From Saccoglossus kowalevskii (taxonomy: Eukaryota; Hemichordata; Enteropneusta; Harrimaniidae): a stretch of 23,450 bases of DNA. The notes beneath the pieces are model-generated. The model saw only the letters and a program-made list of their open reading frames with translations. It made no database searches and was not told the origin of the DNA. The stretch spans positions 366,356 through 389,805 of the forward strand of contig NW_003123408.1 in NCBI RefSeq assembly GCF_000003605.2, read 5' to 3'. Both the position numbers and the translations under genes were made by a program. Within the stretch, counting starts at the first letter, position 1. The number at the start of each line of letters is the position of its first letter. Below, piece after piece: positions 8,501 through 19,038 of the stretch.

Positions 8501-11500
8501 AAATGGACAAGTTTAACATATTCCATGGTTATAAAGTTTCTCTACAAACTATTCCTTCTGTAATAGTTGTCAAGCATTTTGTAATCCTTCACATTCACAG
8601 TTTACCATATTTGCTCTATTAGAAAGCACATATCTTCCAATAAAAGCACATACGATACAAACAACAAATTTTGAGTTATTGTATGCTAAACCATTACCAT
8701 AGCTAATATTTTTTGCACATTGTTGATTGTTTTGTCACTATTTTCAAATACTAGTATATTAAGCTAGAGAAAATTGAACCAAATGATCTTCAACCATGCA
8801 AGATTCTTGATTTAAATGTCCATGGCCAAAACTACCATGCTCTATATGGTGATTGGTCTCAATTAGCCCATCAGTGTTCTTATGGTCTCCCATATTTTTT
8901 TTTAATGCCAAAAAAACTGAAGTATATCCAATGTTATCTTATTTTTATTATCAATATATGAAGAAATAAAATACAGTATACGGCCCCAAATAGTGCCCTC
9001 TACCAGTATATGCTGATAGATCATAAGTCAGATTATAGCACTGAATACCACCCTTTATAGACACATTATATTGTATTTTCTAGGACAGCTTAATACCATT
9101 CTGAATAATTGTGAACAAATGTGACTTTAAAGAAACATTTAACTTTAATTGCCGCAGCTCCATAGCCCATAGTTTTACCTTGCCAATAATGATAATGAGA
9201 TGGCAAAGTATTGTGGTTACAATGTCAGTTGTCGTTGTTAACACTCGACTGGATAATTCAAGTAATTTTTTGTAATATGTAATTTTGTAAAAATTGTGCT
9301 AAAATAGATAAAAAAAATTTAGATATAAATGTAAGTGCAATAATGAAGACAATAGAAGTGCTAATTACATGTATGTCATAATAATATAACAGATGTCAGT
9401 ACCATATAACTACTCTCCAGAATTTGTTGCTTAACTTAAGTAACTTAAGTAATCAGATGTTTTGTTTTCCCTATGTACTGTCTATCATTTTTGGCACCAA
9501 AAATAAGAAATTATTTTTTTCTCGCCAAAGTCATTGCTTGTATATTTTTCTCTCCACAATTTTGCTTAGATCTATTGCTATGCTATTTGGAAACTTTTAT
9601 AATATTCATATCATATTCTATAAGGAACCGGGCAACACCAGTCTGAGTAATAATGGCCCTGTAGACATGAAGGCCTGATAAAAGTGGTACCTAACGATCA
9701 GCAAATTATTGTATTGTTCTATCAAAAGCAGCCTTTGAGTCAGAAACCGAAATGTCACTACCGTAAAATCTGTATTAGAAGCAGCATCCCTAATAGAAGT
9801 CGCACCCATTCTTTTTGAAAAATTGAAAACCAAAAATTCATCATATTTCATATGTGTAGGTGCTCTCATAGAAGCCGCAAACCTCTCTATTGCATTGTAC
9901 CGCTGTTGCCACACAATGGTGCCACCATATACAGCATTTAGAACAGTGACCTCAAAGAGATACTATCATCTAATTTCTTGACTTGTTAATCTAGCAATTT
10001 GTATACCGGTAACTTCATGCTATCCCCGAAAGTTAAACAATCTCTCCTGCTGAACAAATTCACCTCTCGGTCCATCAATAGTAAATCATATGGCATGGTA
10101 TTACTCTTGCCCTTAAAGACCCAATTCACTTGCCCCGGGCAAGTGTGAATTGGAGGTGTGGCTATGCTAATGAGTGTTGTTAATCACTTGCAAAGCCTAT
10201 GACGCATCCTGTTTCAGCGGTCCAACATCACGTGACTTTGATTGACAGTAGTTAATTATTCAAGATTAGTAGCGCGTTCCTTTCCCCTGTTCATGTTTTT
10301 GACTTTTATCCGCCAAAATCTCAGCTCATACACTATTTATTGTCATAAATACTACGCACAGTCACTGCTGTGATATTCATAGTCACGTACATCCACTTCG
10401 GCACGACATAATCGACCTGTAAGTTCGAGAAAACGCATTTTTACCAGAGCTTGGCTGGAGCTGTTTCCTACAGTGTGACAAGCAAGGAAATAATCCCTAT
10501 TGTTTTATAGTATACCTGGGCCTTTAAACTTATCACCAGATACGTGGTAGCAATGTTCCCACTTGTAGGGGAATCCAATTAGTGCTTATGATGGGGAATC
10601 CATTTGCACACATGACTCTCTCTTTACTTTTAAAGGCCTTACAATCATTGGTAACCAGATGAGTAGACCAAAACTCTGCTTCATATCTTCCCTCTCTGCC
10701 CAACAAATACCCCATGAACGTTCAATTTTAAAGGGCAGTAGTTGCTGCGCCGCGCATGTGTGACATGTGTATTGATAAACATTAATTTTCCAACAATCCA
10801 ATGCGTTCTCCTAATGAAAATCACAAGTATGAGGTTTGAACTGGGCGCAACATGCACTAATCACCGCCGGTGACTCTTTCAATACATTCCAATCACCAAA
10901 AAATACCTAATTAAAGCTTGGTAGCGTCTTCGACTGTAACTAATGCAGTCCTCATTTTAGTCTAATTTTTGCATGCTACCATATGACTCCTCACCGCCAG
11001 ATTTCTTGTGATTACTAAACTAATCACTGGATTCAGAAGTAAGCTCAAGCACTCCCTCAGTCTCATTCCCAGTGTTAGATTTTGACTTGTGTTTTTTTGA
11101 TGAAACATCAAACGTGTGAGTGGACATGCTGCAGGAGAGGTATTCCAGTTTGGACACCCCATAAGGTTATTTCCATGTGAAAAGGTGAAAAAGAAATCAG
11201 AAGAAAATGCCTTCCTGTTGTAGGTGGCTATAAAGTGTTCTGGCCATCTTCAGTTTTTGACATCCTGACTTCAGAACTCAAAGGCATCTTTTTGGACTAT
11301 TCAGCAAATGTTAATCAAGTGCGCCCTCTCTGGCAATTTGACACCCGCATTTTGTTTTACGTTCTCATTATCATATTCCTCACCAGCTCTTATTTGGCGA
11401 ATGTTTGAAATTGGGGATTTTTTGTATTCTACAAAAGTCAGATACACAGTCTGTTAGTAAAATCTTACATACAACTTAGTGAGGGAAGGGGTGTATGTTT

Positions 11501-14500
11501 AAATCAAGTCCACAAAACTAGTTTTAAAGAGTTGATTTTGTTTTACAGCAACTAGAAAGTCTTGGTTTCACCCGATTGGTACTACAGATTGGACGTGGTC
11601 AGTATGAACCCGAGTCGTTCATTAAACCAAATTTTCGTATGGATGTCTATAGATTTAAGGATTCTATTGCGGATGACATCAAGGGTGCTTCACTTATTAT
11701 CAGCCATGCAGGTAGAAACTACTGTAAAATAATTTATTTTTGCTTGGAATTAATTTTTTGCTGAAGGAATGATTTAGTGAAAATAAAATCCAGCAAATGT
11801 ATCTTTTTAGCTCTGCTGTCGACTTTGTCGAGCGGAGCTTATCATATGAGTGATTGTCCGCCGTCGTCCGTGTCAATGTTTTACTTTTTCAACTTCTTCT
11901 TGAAAACTACAAGCCTGAATGCTTTGATACTTGGTGTATATGTACCGTACCTTGGGTGGACCTCTCTTAGGTTTGCTCATTTCATGATGATATCTTCAAT
12001 TCTCTAATTTTGGTGAATATTTTTGTCATTTTTGGTAAAAAGTGATATTTTTGAATTCTTGTTGAAAACAGCAAGTCCCATTGCTTTGATACTATACATA
12101 TTGTTCATTTTCTAATGATATCTTCTGTTCTTTAATTGAAATGTGCATTGCTAACAGTGGAGCTATCTCAGCCGACTGGCAGCTTGTTTCCTATATTTTA
12201 CATTCAACTCAGTCAAAAATCAGTGAAAATAAATTCCATACAAAACACCCAAAAAGTCTTTTCAGCGAAAATTAATTCCAGCTAAAATAAAGTATTTCAC
12301 TTTACTAAGCTTCTTTATATTTAGGGTGCATTTTAATAATTTTGTGATACACACGATTGCTCCTTTATTTGGAGGTAGACTCTTGTAATAGATTTTCTGA
12401 AATGTGTATGTTCATGTAAGTCTTATGATGCCTTTTCATTGGTTTGATTGAGAATGATCCTAACATAAAATACACATTTACAGACAGTTTTACTTTCAGA
12501 AGGTTTTGCAACTTGCATTAAAGAGCCTGCCTAAAGACAGTTCCCGTTTGTTCTTATTCAAAAAACAAATGCACACATTCACAGTAACAAAGGATTTTCA
12601 TTTCAGTTCTTTAATTTACTTTGTCAGTTGTTTTGCGTCATGGATTATTCTAATTCAGCTCATCTATGACTCCTATGTCATTTACCATATGGCTGCCATC
12701 ATCAAGAGAAACGATTCCTACTTATTTGATGCCAGTTTTATTTAAAATTGCATATTCTGGTTGTACCAGATATAAAAAGATGGGTTCACACAAAAAAAAG
12801 GTCCCTGATATTGTTAAGTATTGCCATTTTTACGAGTAGACTTCCATGTGCTGAGCTGCATACAGTGATGTGAAGAAGTGAATATATGGAGGGGTTTCAC
12901 AAATGCATTTAATAGCCGGCCATCATTCTGTAACAACAGGCCAAAAAAAAAAAGGCTCTCGGCAGTGTGAAGCGCTTCAGCGAGACGGGTGTAGGCCAGC
13001 TGTTAACGAAACCCCCGATAATAATAATAATAAAAATAACTTTATTGCCTCCGTGTAAAAAGATTTACATAGGATTTACATACATTTACATACTGCAAAA
13101 AAGAGTTTTAAAATAATAACAAGATATATGTAAGAATTGTACAAAAAACAAAACAGAAGAACTTAACTACGATAGTATTTAAATGTTAAATCAATCTTTT
13201 TGTTGTGTAAATATAATTGGCAAGTTCTATAATTATGCCAGGATCTTTGCTTGAGGGTATATATGTGAACTGTATATTTTTTATTATTGGATGAAAGTAG
13301 TGTAATAATTTTTTGGATGAAATTTTTCCTGTGTGTGTTATATTTTGGGCAATTCAATAGAAAATGTTCTTCATCTTCAATTCAATTTGTGTCACAGTTA
13401 TTGCATATTCTTTTATTTATAGATTTCTTAGGAAATGAATATCTGTCTTCCTCTATTGCCAAGTTATGGCTAATTCTAAATTTTGTCAACATTTTCCTCT
13501 GATGAATGTCAAGTTCATTCAAATATGGCTCAAAGATGTATTCTGTTTTAAATTTAGCACATGTTCTCAGTTTGCTATTTTCTAAATTATTTCTTTCCAG
13601 AAACTGGTATACCAGTATTTATTTTCAAGGGTAGTTTTTAAAATTTGATTAATTTGATTTTTTTTGTTTGATAGCGATACGTCAAGATAAACTATTTGTA
13701 ATTTCTAGTCATGTGATCAACTGTCCAGTTTACTGTAGGGGCTTTGTTTGACATGTGTGACATTCCCCACCTTGGCTGCATCCATTTAAATGTGTTTATC
13801 TCAACCACACGCTTCATACACATGCATGCACATTGCTATGTTTTGTATTGGAAACTTATCAAATGCACATATTTGTGGTAACCACTATAAATATTTACAT
13901 ACCTGAACAAAGGAATTACAAGGGTAAGCAACTAAGGTATCTATATGTGCAGTGATGTGCGATGATATGCGAAAAAGATCCTGTTCTGTGTGAATATCAG
14001 TCGAACCAATTATCCATGTATTCAAAAACTCAAAACTCACATAATACATGCTTCGATTTGAACAATTCATCACATCGCTTGATGAAAGCCGCCACGGTAA
14101 TATCAAAATCTTTGTCAGCAGGGGAAAAGTAGGTCAAGACGACCACAATTTCATTCACAGACTTATTTATTAGTATTAATAGATGTATGTTTTTGTCCTG
14201 CAATCATTTCACAAATTGTATGACTTCATATTTAGATCTTAATCGAAAATCACACCCTTTTTCACAGTTCCCTGTTTGTACACATGAACAAGGAATGTGT
14301 GCAATTGATAAAATATGGACAGGCATATGAAGAGACCATTTTCCGTTCACTGCGAGAATCACGTGTTATGCGTGAAATCGAACGTAAAAACAGGACAAAC
14401 AAAGGTCATAGCGTCGTAGTGGCGTCAAACATCGCGTGGGATTCGACAAACGCAAAAATATTTTGGGGGACATTTCCATGCTTAATAATATGCTGTCCAC

Positions 14501-16027
14501 ATTTGATGATAGGCAATTTCGATTAAGTGAGAGTATTCGGAAGCAATATTCCTCTGTCGAAGATCGGCCGGTCGATGTGAGCTACGAAATAAAGAAATTC
14601 GAGTTGAAACTCAAATCGTTCTATTTTTACAGCAGACGTTCGACGCGCGTCTTTCATGCATCTCACGAGATCTCGCAATTGTACGGAAAATCACCTATTT
14701 CAAGCCATCAAAATTGTTAATTGCTAAATAATGTTATTAAATTATACCACTGTTGTCTTAACCTTTTAACAACCAGACTTTCTCGCCACACAATTTTTTA
14801 GAACTTTTTTCTTGTATTTTTCAATATTTTTGGAAATGACACAATTTGAATCAATTTTCAGTTTTTACTCAAAAAATTTGGCTATTTTTGTCCCAGTCTT
14901 CTTAATGAATGTGCAGACTATAAACAGAACTATTTTGTCATAAAAAGAGGTAACTGGTGGTGAAAATGTTAATCTCATAGACATTGGGAGTAATTAACTT
15001 ACATGGTATTCACCCAAAAATATTTCCTCTCCCTCAGGTGCCGGTAGTGTATTAGAAAGTCTTGGTGCTAAGAAACCACTGGTGGTGGTAATCAATGAAC
15101 ATTTAATGGGTAACCACCAGATAGAACTTGCATATAAACTCTACACAGAGGGACATCTACTCTATTGCACTCCTAGGTTAGTGGAACAATATCATAAATT
15201 TTTATAAATGAAATTGTCACAGTGGAGTTTTCATTGGAGTCCTTAGACAGATTGCGTGCATATACCCGGTAATTAAAGATACTTAAAAACTACATATATT
15301 TGAATATATTTTGCGGCTATTCAATGTTTGTGGAAACCAAAATTAGAATAGGTATGTGTATACAAAAGTGATATGACTGAGACGTCATGTTCATTAGTGG
15401 CGTCATCACCCAGCGCCCCTAGAGGCAAAATGATGCCAGGCAAAGAGAACGTTTCGCTGACCAATCAGAATGCAGGAACCGTTACTAGTTACCTGCCCCT
15501 TGTGGCTTGGTACGCCATGACACTTGAGACGAGAACCAGCCCAAAGAGAACTTTTGTCGTCTACTCGTTTTATACCAGATACCCCCCCCCCAGTATTTTG
15601 GGCATTTCGCAGCACAAACGGATGTACGGAGTGACAAAAGCCAGACCTCTGCTCACCCTTTAATGGTTTAGGGTATTGTTATCACAAAAACATAGGGGAC
15701 GGGCAGTTCTCATATTTTCTTCGGATTTGAAATTTTCAACATGCGAGGTAACTTTCCGTGGACATGTCACAATTTTTTTTAGATGGGCTACTGGTAATTA
15801 AAAAACAAAAGCATGCCAAAACAATATGAAAAGTCAGACATACCATGGTCGTATTTGTTACAAGTAAGTAACATTATGTCAAATCCCAAACATAATGACT
15901 TTTTCTTCTTTACAGTGAGTTATTGAAGACATTACAAGATCTTGATGTCTCCAAACTGAAGCCATTCCCTCCTGGACAGCCCGAGAAGTTTGCTGCCTAT
16001 GTTGATCAGTTCTTTGGATTGTCATGA
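5493..16027 (+). CDS. ALG13: UDP-N-acetylglucosamine transferase subunit ALG13, complete short form, four exons, 168 aa
   Basis: Catalytic subunit that, with membrane-bound ALG14, adds the second GlcNAc to GlcNAc-PP-dolichol on the cytosolic face of the ER in N-glycan assembly. Exons: 5493-5585, 11549-11711, 15038-15176, 15916-16027; all introns GT-AG and phases join exactly. Landmarks: VFVTVGTT at 8-15, [22 protein letters not shown] at 83-89 (nucleotide-sugar binding loop of GT-B/GT28 folds), VVVINE then NHQ (111-113), and PPGQPEKF near the C-terminus. Length matches the 165-residue human short form. There is no OTU or Tudor extension. An ATG at 5511 gives MVFVTVGTT; the in-frame ATG at 5493 adds six residues and has A at -3 and G at +4, so either may be used. 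An out-of-frame ATG at 5485 lies just upstream. ALG14 is not in the window. Confidence 0.96.
5586..6599 (+). other. ALG13 intron 1, 5' part
   Basis: Starts with the donor AGA|GTGAGT. No exon, RNA gene or clear repeat was recognised up to the long inverted repeat at 6600. A run of AT-only sequence lies near 6460-6530. Confidence 0.6.
6600..7788. mobile_element. long inverted repeat of about 1.2 kb (foldback-type element)
   Basis: The left arm (about 6600-6893) is matched in reverse complement by the right arm (about 7500-7788). The outer ends are nearly identical for about 40 bases, sharing ACAGCCAAAACAAAGTCAGC and then TTGGACATTCAGTTG. Identity drops inward to roughly three quarters by eye. 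The spacer of about 600 bp holds a separate nested MITE (7264-7418). No transposase frame is seen. It is either a non-autonomous foldback transposon or an old inverted duplication. Lying in an intron, its transcript would form a long imperfect double strand. Confidence 0.75.
7256..7426. mobile_element. hAT-type MITE, 155 bp, with 8-bp target-site duplications
   Basis: The element 7264-7418 begins CAGTGGCGGATCCAG and ends CTGGACCCGCCACTG, so the 15-bp terminal inverted repeats differ at one position. It is flanked on both sides by the identical 8-mer TTAGCCTT (7256-7263 and 7419-7426). An 8-bp duplication and CAG...CTG termini are the signature of hAT superfamily elements. Too short to code for a transposase. 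The intact duplication suggests insertion later than the surrounding inverted repeat. Confidence 0.9.
7789..10112 (+). other. ALG13 intron 1, central part
   Basis: No gene recognised. Around 9770-9875 a short motif recurs (AGAAGCAGCATCC, AGAAGTCGCACCC, AGAAGCCGCAAACC), suggesting a fragment of a dispersed repeat. Open frames near 8256-8519 and 9424-9678 show no recognisable protein. Confidence 0.5.
10113..10527. mobile_element. TTAA-flanked non-autonomous DNA transposon, 407 bp
   Basis: The element 10117-10523 is flanked by TTAA on both sides (10113-10116, 10524-10527). Its ends are AGACCCA and, reversed, AGGCCCA. Next to the left end lies a strong hairpin (10121-10153): CCAATTCACTTGCCC opposite GGGCAAGTGTGAATTGG. 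TTAA duplications are typical of piggyBac and Kolobok superfamilies; which one cannot be decided. No transposase is encoded. Because TTAA is common in AT-rich DNA, the matching termini carry most of the argument. Confidence 0.6.
10528..11548 (+). other. ALG13 intron 1, 3' part
   Basis: Nothing recognised beyond the acceptor TTTTGTTTTACAG before exon 2. Minus-strand open frames at 10533-11162 have no visible homology. Confidence 0.6.
11720..12307 (-). mobile_element. palindromic CTGTAAAA MITE copy 1 with a nested insertion
   Basis: Both outer parts (11720-11804 and about 12190-12307) match, in reverse orientation, the intact copy at 16138-16349, including the segments TGGGTGTTTTGTAT and TCAGCAAAAA. 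Between them lie about 385 bases not present in that copy. The insert starts with AGCTCTGCTGTCGACTTTG and includes a CCGCCGTCGTCCGTG tract; it looks like another dispersed repeat. The MITE begins 8 bases after the exon 2 splice donor of ALG13. Confidence 0.75.
12891..13016. repeat. short inverted-repeat element with GGGGTTTC ends
   Basis: GGGGTTTC (12891-12898) is mirrored by GAAACCCC (13008-13015), and AGCCGGCC inside is mirrored by GGCCAGCT. A poly(A)-rich tract and GAAGCGCTTC lie in the middle. It directly abuts the LINE tail at 13017. Possible MITE; no target duplication was found. Confidence 0.4.
13017..13690 (-). mobile_element. 5'-truncated LINE (non-LTR retrotransposon) fragment
   Basis: Read on the minus strand, it ends in a TTATTATTATTATTATC tail (13017-13034), typical of LINEs with microsatellite 3' ends. 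Upstream is the C-terminal part of a reverse-transcriptase polyprotein (13618-13163), with [18 protein letters not shown] and a preceding [16 protein letters not shown] motif as found after the RT domain of many LINE ORF2 proteins. The frame carries an in-frame TGA at 13384-13382 and a probable frameshift near 13618, so it is dead. The RT domain itself and the 5' part are missing. Confidence 0.85.
13163..13618 (-). pseudogene. degenerate LINE ORF2 C-terminal region
   Basis: 152 codons in one frame, interrupted by the single TGA at 13384-13382 and ending at TAA 13165-13163. A Cys-x2-Cys followed 14 codons later (counting the TGA) by a further Cys, within the EDEEHFLL context, matches the zinc-finger-like tail seen in many LINE polymerase proteins. 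It sits in ALG13 intron 2, antisense to that gene. Non-functional. Confidence 0.8.
13905..14180 (-). other. coding-like segment of unknown origin, antisense in ALG13 intron 2
   Basis: On the minus strand an open frame of about 57 codons begins after a TTGCAG near 14210 and includes [17 protein letters not shown] and [11 protein letters not shown]. It is followed by an overlapping second frame ending FVQ at a good donor (CAG|GTATGT at about 13904). Base composition is richer in GC than the flanks. No family was recognised, and the two frames do not join without a shift or a small intron. It may be a decayed gene or transposon piece. Confidence 0.3.
14338..14700 (+). repeat. duplicated unidentified sequence, copy 1
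   Basis: Matches 16816-17155 in the same orientation over roughly 340 bases, with near-identity in stretches such as GACAAACAAAGGTCATAG and TTCGACAAACGCAAAA. On the plus strand it reads as two overlapping open frames (from 14284 and to 14720) offset at the TTTTGGGGG run near 14460. Conserved peptides between copies include TNKGH and STNAK, then KSF, FHA and ISQL. Differences between copies are mostly non-synonymous in either strand's frame, so selection as protein is not supported. Family unknown. Confidence 0.55.
15177..15915 (+). other. ALG13 intron 3
   Basis: A 739-bp intron, donor CCTAG|GTTAGT and acceptor CTTCTTTACAG. The segment 15373-15663 is less AT-rich than its flanks and contains an open frame without homology, plus a run of C residues near 15583. 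It may be a repeat fragment; none was identified. Confidence 0.7.
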
Positions 16028-16088
16028 TTAAGAAAACTCAGGGAAACAGGGTCTTGATGGTTAAAAAGTTAAATTAATAACCTAATTA

Positions 16089-16094
16089 AATAAA
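16089..16094 (+). terminator. poly(A) signal of ALG13
   Basis: Canonical AATAAA 62 bases past the ALG13 TGA, giving a short 3' UTR. Confidence 0.7.
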
Positions 16095-16137
16095 TTAATG
16101 CTATTAACACATTGCAAGCTGTAAGCCTCCACAGACT

Positions 16138-16349
16138 TACTGTAAAATACTTTATTTCAGCAGGAATTAATTTTTACTGAAAAGGCATTTTGGGTGTTTT
16201 GTATTGAATTTATTTTCACTGATTTTTGCTGAGTTGAATGTGAAATAGAGAAAAAAAATTATATTCGCTGGATTTTATTTTCATGGAATCATCCCTTCAG
16301 CAAAAATAGCAAAAATAAATTCCAAGCGAAAATAAAGTATTCTACAGTA
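16138..16349. mobile_element. palindromic CTGTAAAA MITE copy 2 (intact), 212 bp
   Basis: Starts TACTGTAAAATACTTTATTT and ends with its near mirror AAATAAAGTATTCTACAGTA. Arms also mirror each other further in (GGAATTAATTTT against AAATAAATTCC). If the outermost TA on each side is a TA duplication, this fits a Tc1/mariner-like target, but superfamily is not certain. It lies 110 bases past the ALG13 stop. Confidence 0.8.
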
Positions 16350-16815
16350 CCAATGTCAGTGGACAATGTGTTGAACACAAAGTATCTAAATCTATAAAGT
16401 ATGATAAAGTATGTGATTTTGATAATTTACTTACATATATTGTCCTTCTATAGTGAAATCAAAAATTTATTTTAAAGTCTAGAAACTGAATTTCTAACAT
16501 TTACATCGGTCATTACTATAGCACTATAACAAAAATTAATGTATTTTCCAGTTGCATCGTCATGGATCCCATACAACGGATACAAATGTGTGAAATACAT
16601 TGCTCATTTACACAAAATTTCGAACACAATTCCACTAATTTCTGTGGATGTAATCAAACATTTCTATGCGTCCACTTTTCTCTGTGATGCAATTGGTTAG
16701 ATTGACGCGCACATAGAACTTACAAGATTGCTCGTCAGCAAGTTACTTTTAGTGAATATCTGAATCACATATAAATTTTCAACTTGTTATTCCCCTGTTG
16801 CTACCTAAATAGACA

Positions 16816-17155
16816 ATTTTAGTTCACTGCAAGAGCCCTCATTATGCGTGAAATCGGACACAAAAACAAGACAAACAAAGGTCATAGACTCGTAGTGGTG
16901 TCAAACATTGTGTGTAATTCGACAAACGCAAAAGTATTTGGGGATATTTCCACGCTTAATAATGTGCTGTACACATTTGATGTTGTTTTATTTTGATGAA
17001 GTATGGATATCTCAACACACTTCTGTAAGATCAGCCTTTCTACATGGAGCTTTTCAAGTTCAAGATAAAATCGTTCGATTTTTGCGGCAAACGTTCGGTC
17101 AATGCCTTTCACGCAATGTGCAAGATCTCGCAGTTGAACAAAAAATTACCTATTT
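16816..17155 (+). repeat. duplicated unidentified sequence, copy 2
   Basis: Second copy of the sequence at 14338-14700, here downstream of ALG13. The stretch to about 16998 is in one frame without the extra base of copy 1 at the G run, then meets a TGA. A later frame carries the counterpart of the FHA...ISQL segment. Both copies are therefore broken as proteins, at different places. Confidence 0.55.
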
Positions 17156-17160
17156 ATTTA

Positions 17161-18342
17161 TAATACATTCAAACAATTTTATAAATTAAAATGCAATTTT
17201 TTTCAAGATTTCTATATCATTTTTTTTCTGCATTCAATTTATTTTAAACAAAATGGACAGAGTATAAATTCTATAGAGACATTTGCAATGTAAAAAAAAA
17301 ATGGACGGCTTACATATGTCTTGAGCAGGAATTGTGTTAACCACAAATTCTGCTTATATAAAAAACATATGTGGAACACAAAACTATGAGTACCGAGTAA
17401 TATAGCGTTTTTGAAAAAATGCATAATTCATGGATTGGGATATAAAATGGCCTATGGCAGAAACTGATTCTAGACCCTCAACCACACTATCAACGTTGGT
17501 ATTCAGTTGAGACTTGAAGGCCACTGATTTTAACAAAAACTATATGGTTAATTACTGTAAAACTTCTTCCTCATATGCTAACTTGTAGTAACACTATTGA
17601 GTATCTTGATACATGTACCCATCATAGCGTGCCTCTTTGTTGCACACATAATGGGTAATGAATTGTATTACCGTATTTGTTGTTATGTGCAAATATAAAT
17701 ATATAAATGTAAATAAATATATTATTATGAATGATATCCATGTGTTGTATTAAGATTCTGCATTTGGTATCACATACTTCAGCAAAAATTTGTATTATCT
17801 TTCTTTGTTCATAAATGAAACAGATAGCTAATGATGAATATGAACAGATGGAAAAAACAAAACAAAAAGAACAGCTAAAATAATTCTAAGACAAGGAAAA
17901 CAAAATTTGCTGAAAATATACTACCGGGAGTATTACTAGAACAGTTTGTCCATCTCTGGCACATAAATAAATATATGTGCAACACCAAATGCCATTCTAT
18001 TTTTAGCTTTGTTATAATCGAATACAACATAATCAAGTTTGTTGACAGGAACACTACTCCAGTGGAGCTAATTCAACTGTTTGCTTGTTGAATAAATGTT
18101 TTCGGAAAGGGTTTTTAAATTTTAATATGGTTTAATATTTGTGATTGGTGACAAATTTTTACTTTGGCGTTCAAAGGGTTAAGCCGTGATAAATTTTTAA
18201 TTATGAAAAGATAATTGGTCATAACCCATGATTACACCCAAATTAGGCTTGTATATTCTTTTGCATTTGGGCGTCAACTTCACCACTAGAGGGCGTGTGC
18301 CTGCATGTCTGCTGACAGTACATGTACTTGTAGTTAGTTTAT
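17161..18342. other. intergenic DNA without recognised features
   Basis: AT-rich sequence between the duplicated segment and the hairpin at 18343. No gene or clear repeat seen. Confidence 0.5.
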
Positions 18343-18363
18343 CCACGGTTACTAGAACCGTGG
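18343..18363. repeat. perfect 8-bp inverted repeat
   Basis: CCACGGTT, loop ACTAG, AACCGTGG. The short structure could be a MITE end, a terminator-like hairpin or chance. Confidence 0.4.
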
Positions 18364-18998
18364 TTTATCAGCCATCATGATTTCAATAATTCTGAGACCA
18401 TTCATCTTGATGATATCGCTCAAACACTCGGACGAATTGTCTGGGGTATTAATCCTCCCAAGGCTGTATTTGGTTTCTGAAAATAAAGTTGCGTTTATTT
18501 CTAAAATAGTGTTCACACAAAGTCAGATGAAGATAGAAAATTCTGTTTCGTGAGAATGATCGCTCACACCTATGAACACAAATCCATTCCAGTTTGCTGC
18601 TCATATTCATATTCAACTTGCATTATTTGGCTAACTTTGCATCCTGTGTTTTTAAGAAGAAAAAATCCCCAAATCAATACTGTTCTCATTCATAAACAGC
18701 CATTGTCACATCTCGATTTCCAGCTCCCAGTAAAACATGTGCGATGTCTTTTGTTGGTATGCCCAACTAATTATGTAAAAGATTCATGAATTCATCAAAA
18801 GCATTATTTTGCTATGTTATTCTTACCAGTGTTTGAGTCGTATACGTTCACATTTACAGAAATTACAAAAAATATATTTTGTTAAAAAATGTCAAGAACC
18901 TTCACAAAGCCCCGTGAACAGAATTATGGAGGTAAGACTATTCATATCCAGGCTACTGGCTGGCAGGCGGGTAACATAGCGTACTTTATTCATGTGAC
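18364..18998. other. intergenic DNA without recognised features
   Basis: Short open frame at 18550-18789 without homology; otherwise nothing supported. Confidence 0.45.
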
Positions 18999-19038
18999 AC
19001 CATGGAGGTATACATAGAATGACACATACCTCCATGGT
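18999..19038. repeat. hairpin with CATGGAGGTA stem, copy 1
   Basis: ACCATGGAGGTAT (18999-19011) is mirrored perfectly by ATACCTCCATGGT (19026-19038), loop 14 bases; weaker pairing continues outward (CATGTGAC against GTTACAT). Shares its stem with 19951-20001. Confidence 0.6.

Noticed and set aside
9618-9914. 98-codon minus-strand open frame
   Set aside because: Overlaps the repeated AGAAGYMGCA segment and shows no conserved motif.
11777-12007. 76-codon open frame
   Set aside because: Runs across the junction between a MITE and its nested insertion, so it is chance.
13019-13034. Trinucleotide microsatellite
   Set aside because: Explained as the 3' tail of the LINE rather than an independent repeat.
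15373-15663. 96-codon open frame and its antisense partner
   Set aside because: Lies wholly in ALG13 intron 3, with no domain and a C-run inside; no support as a gene.
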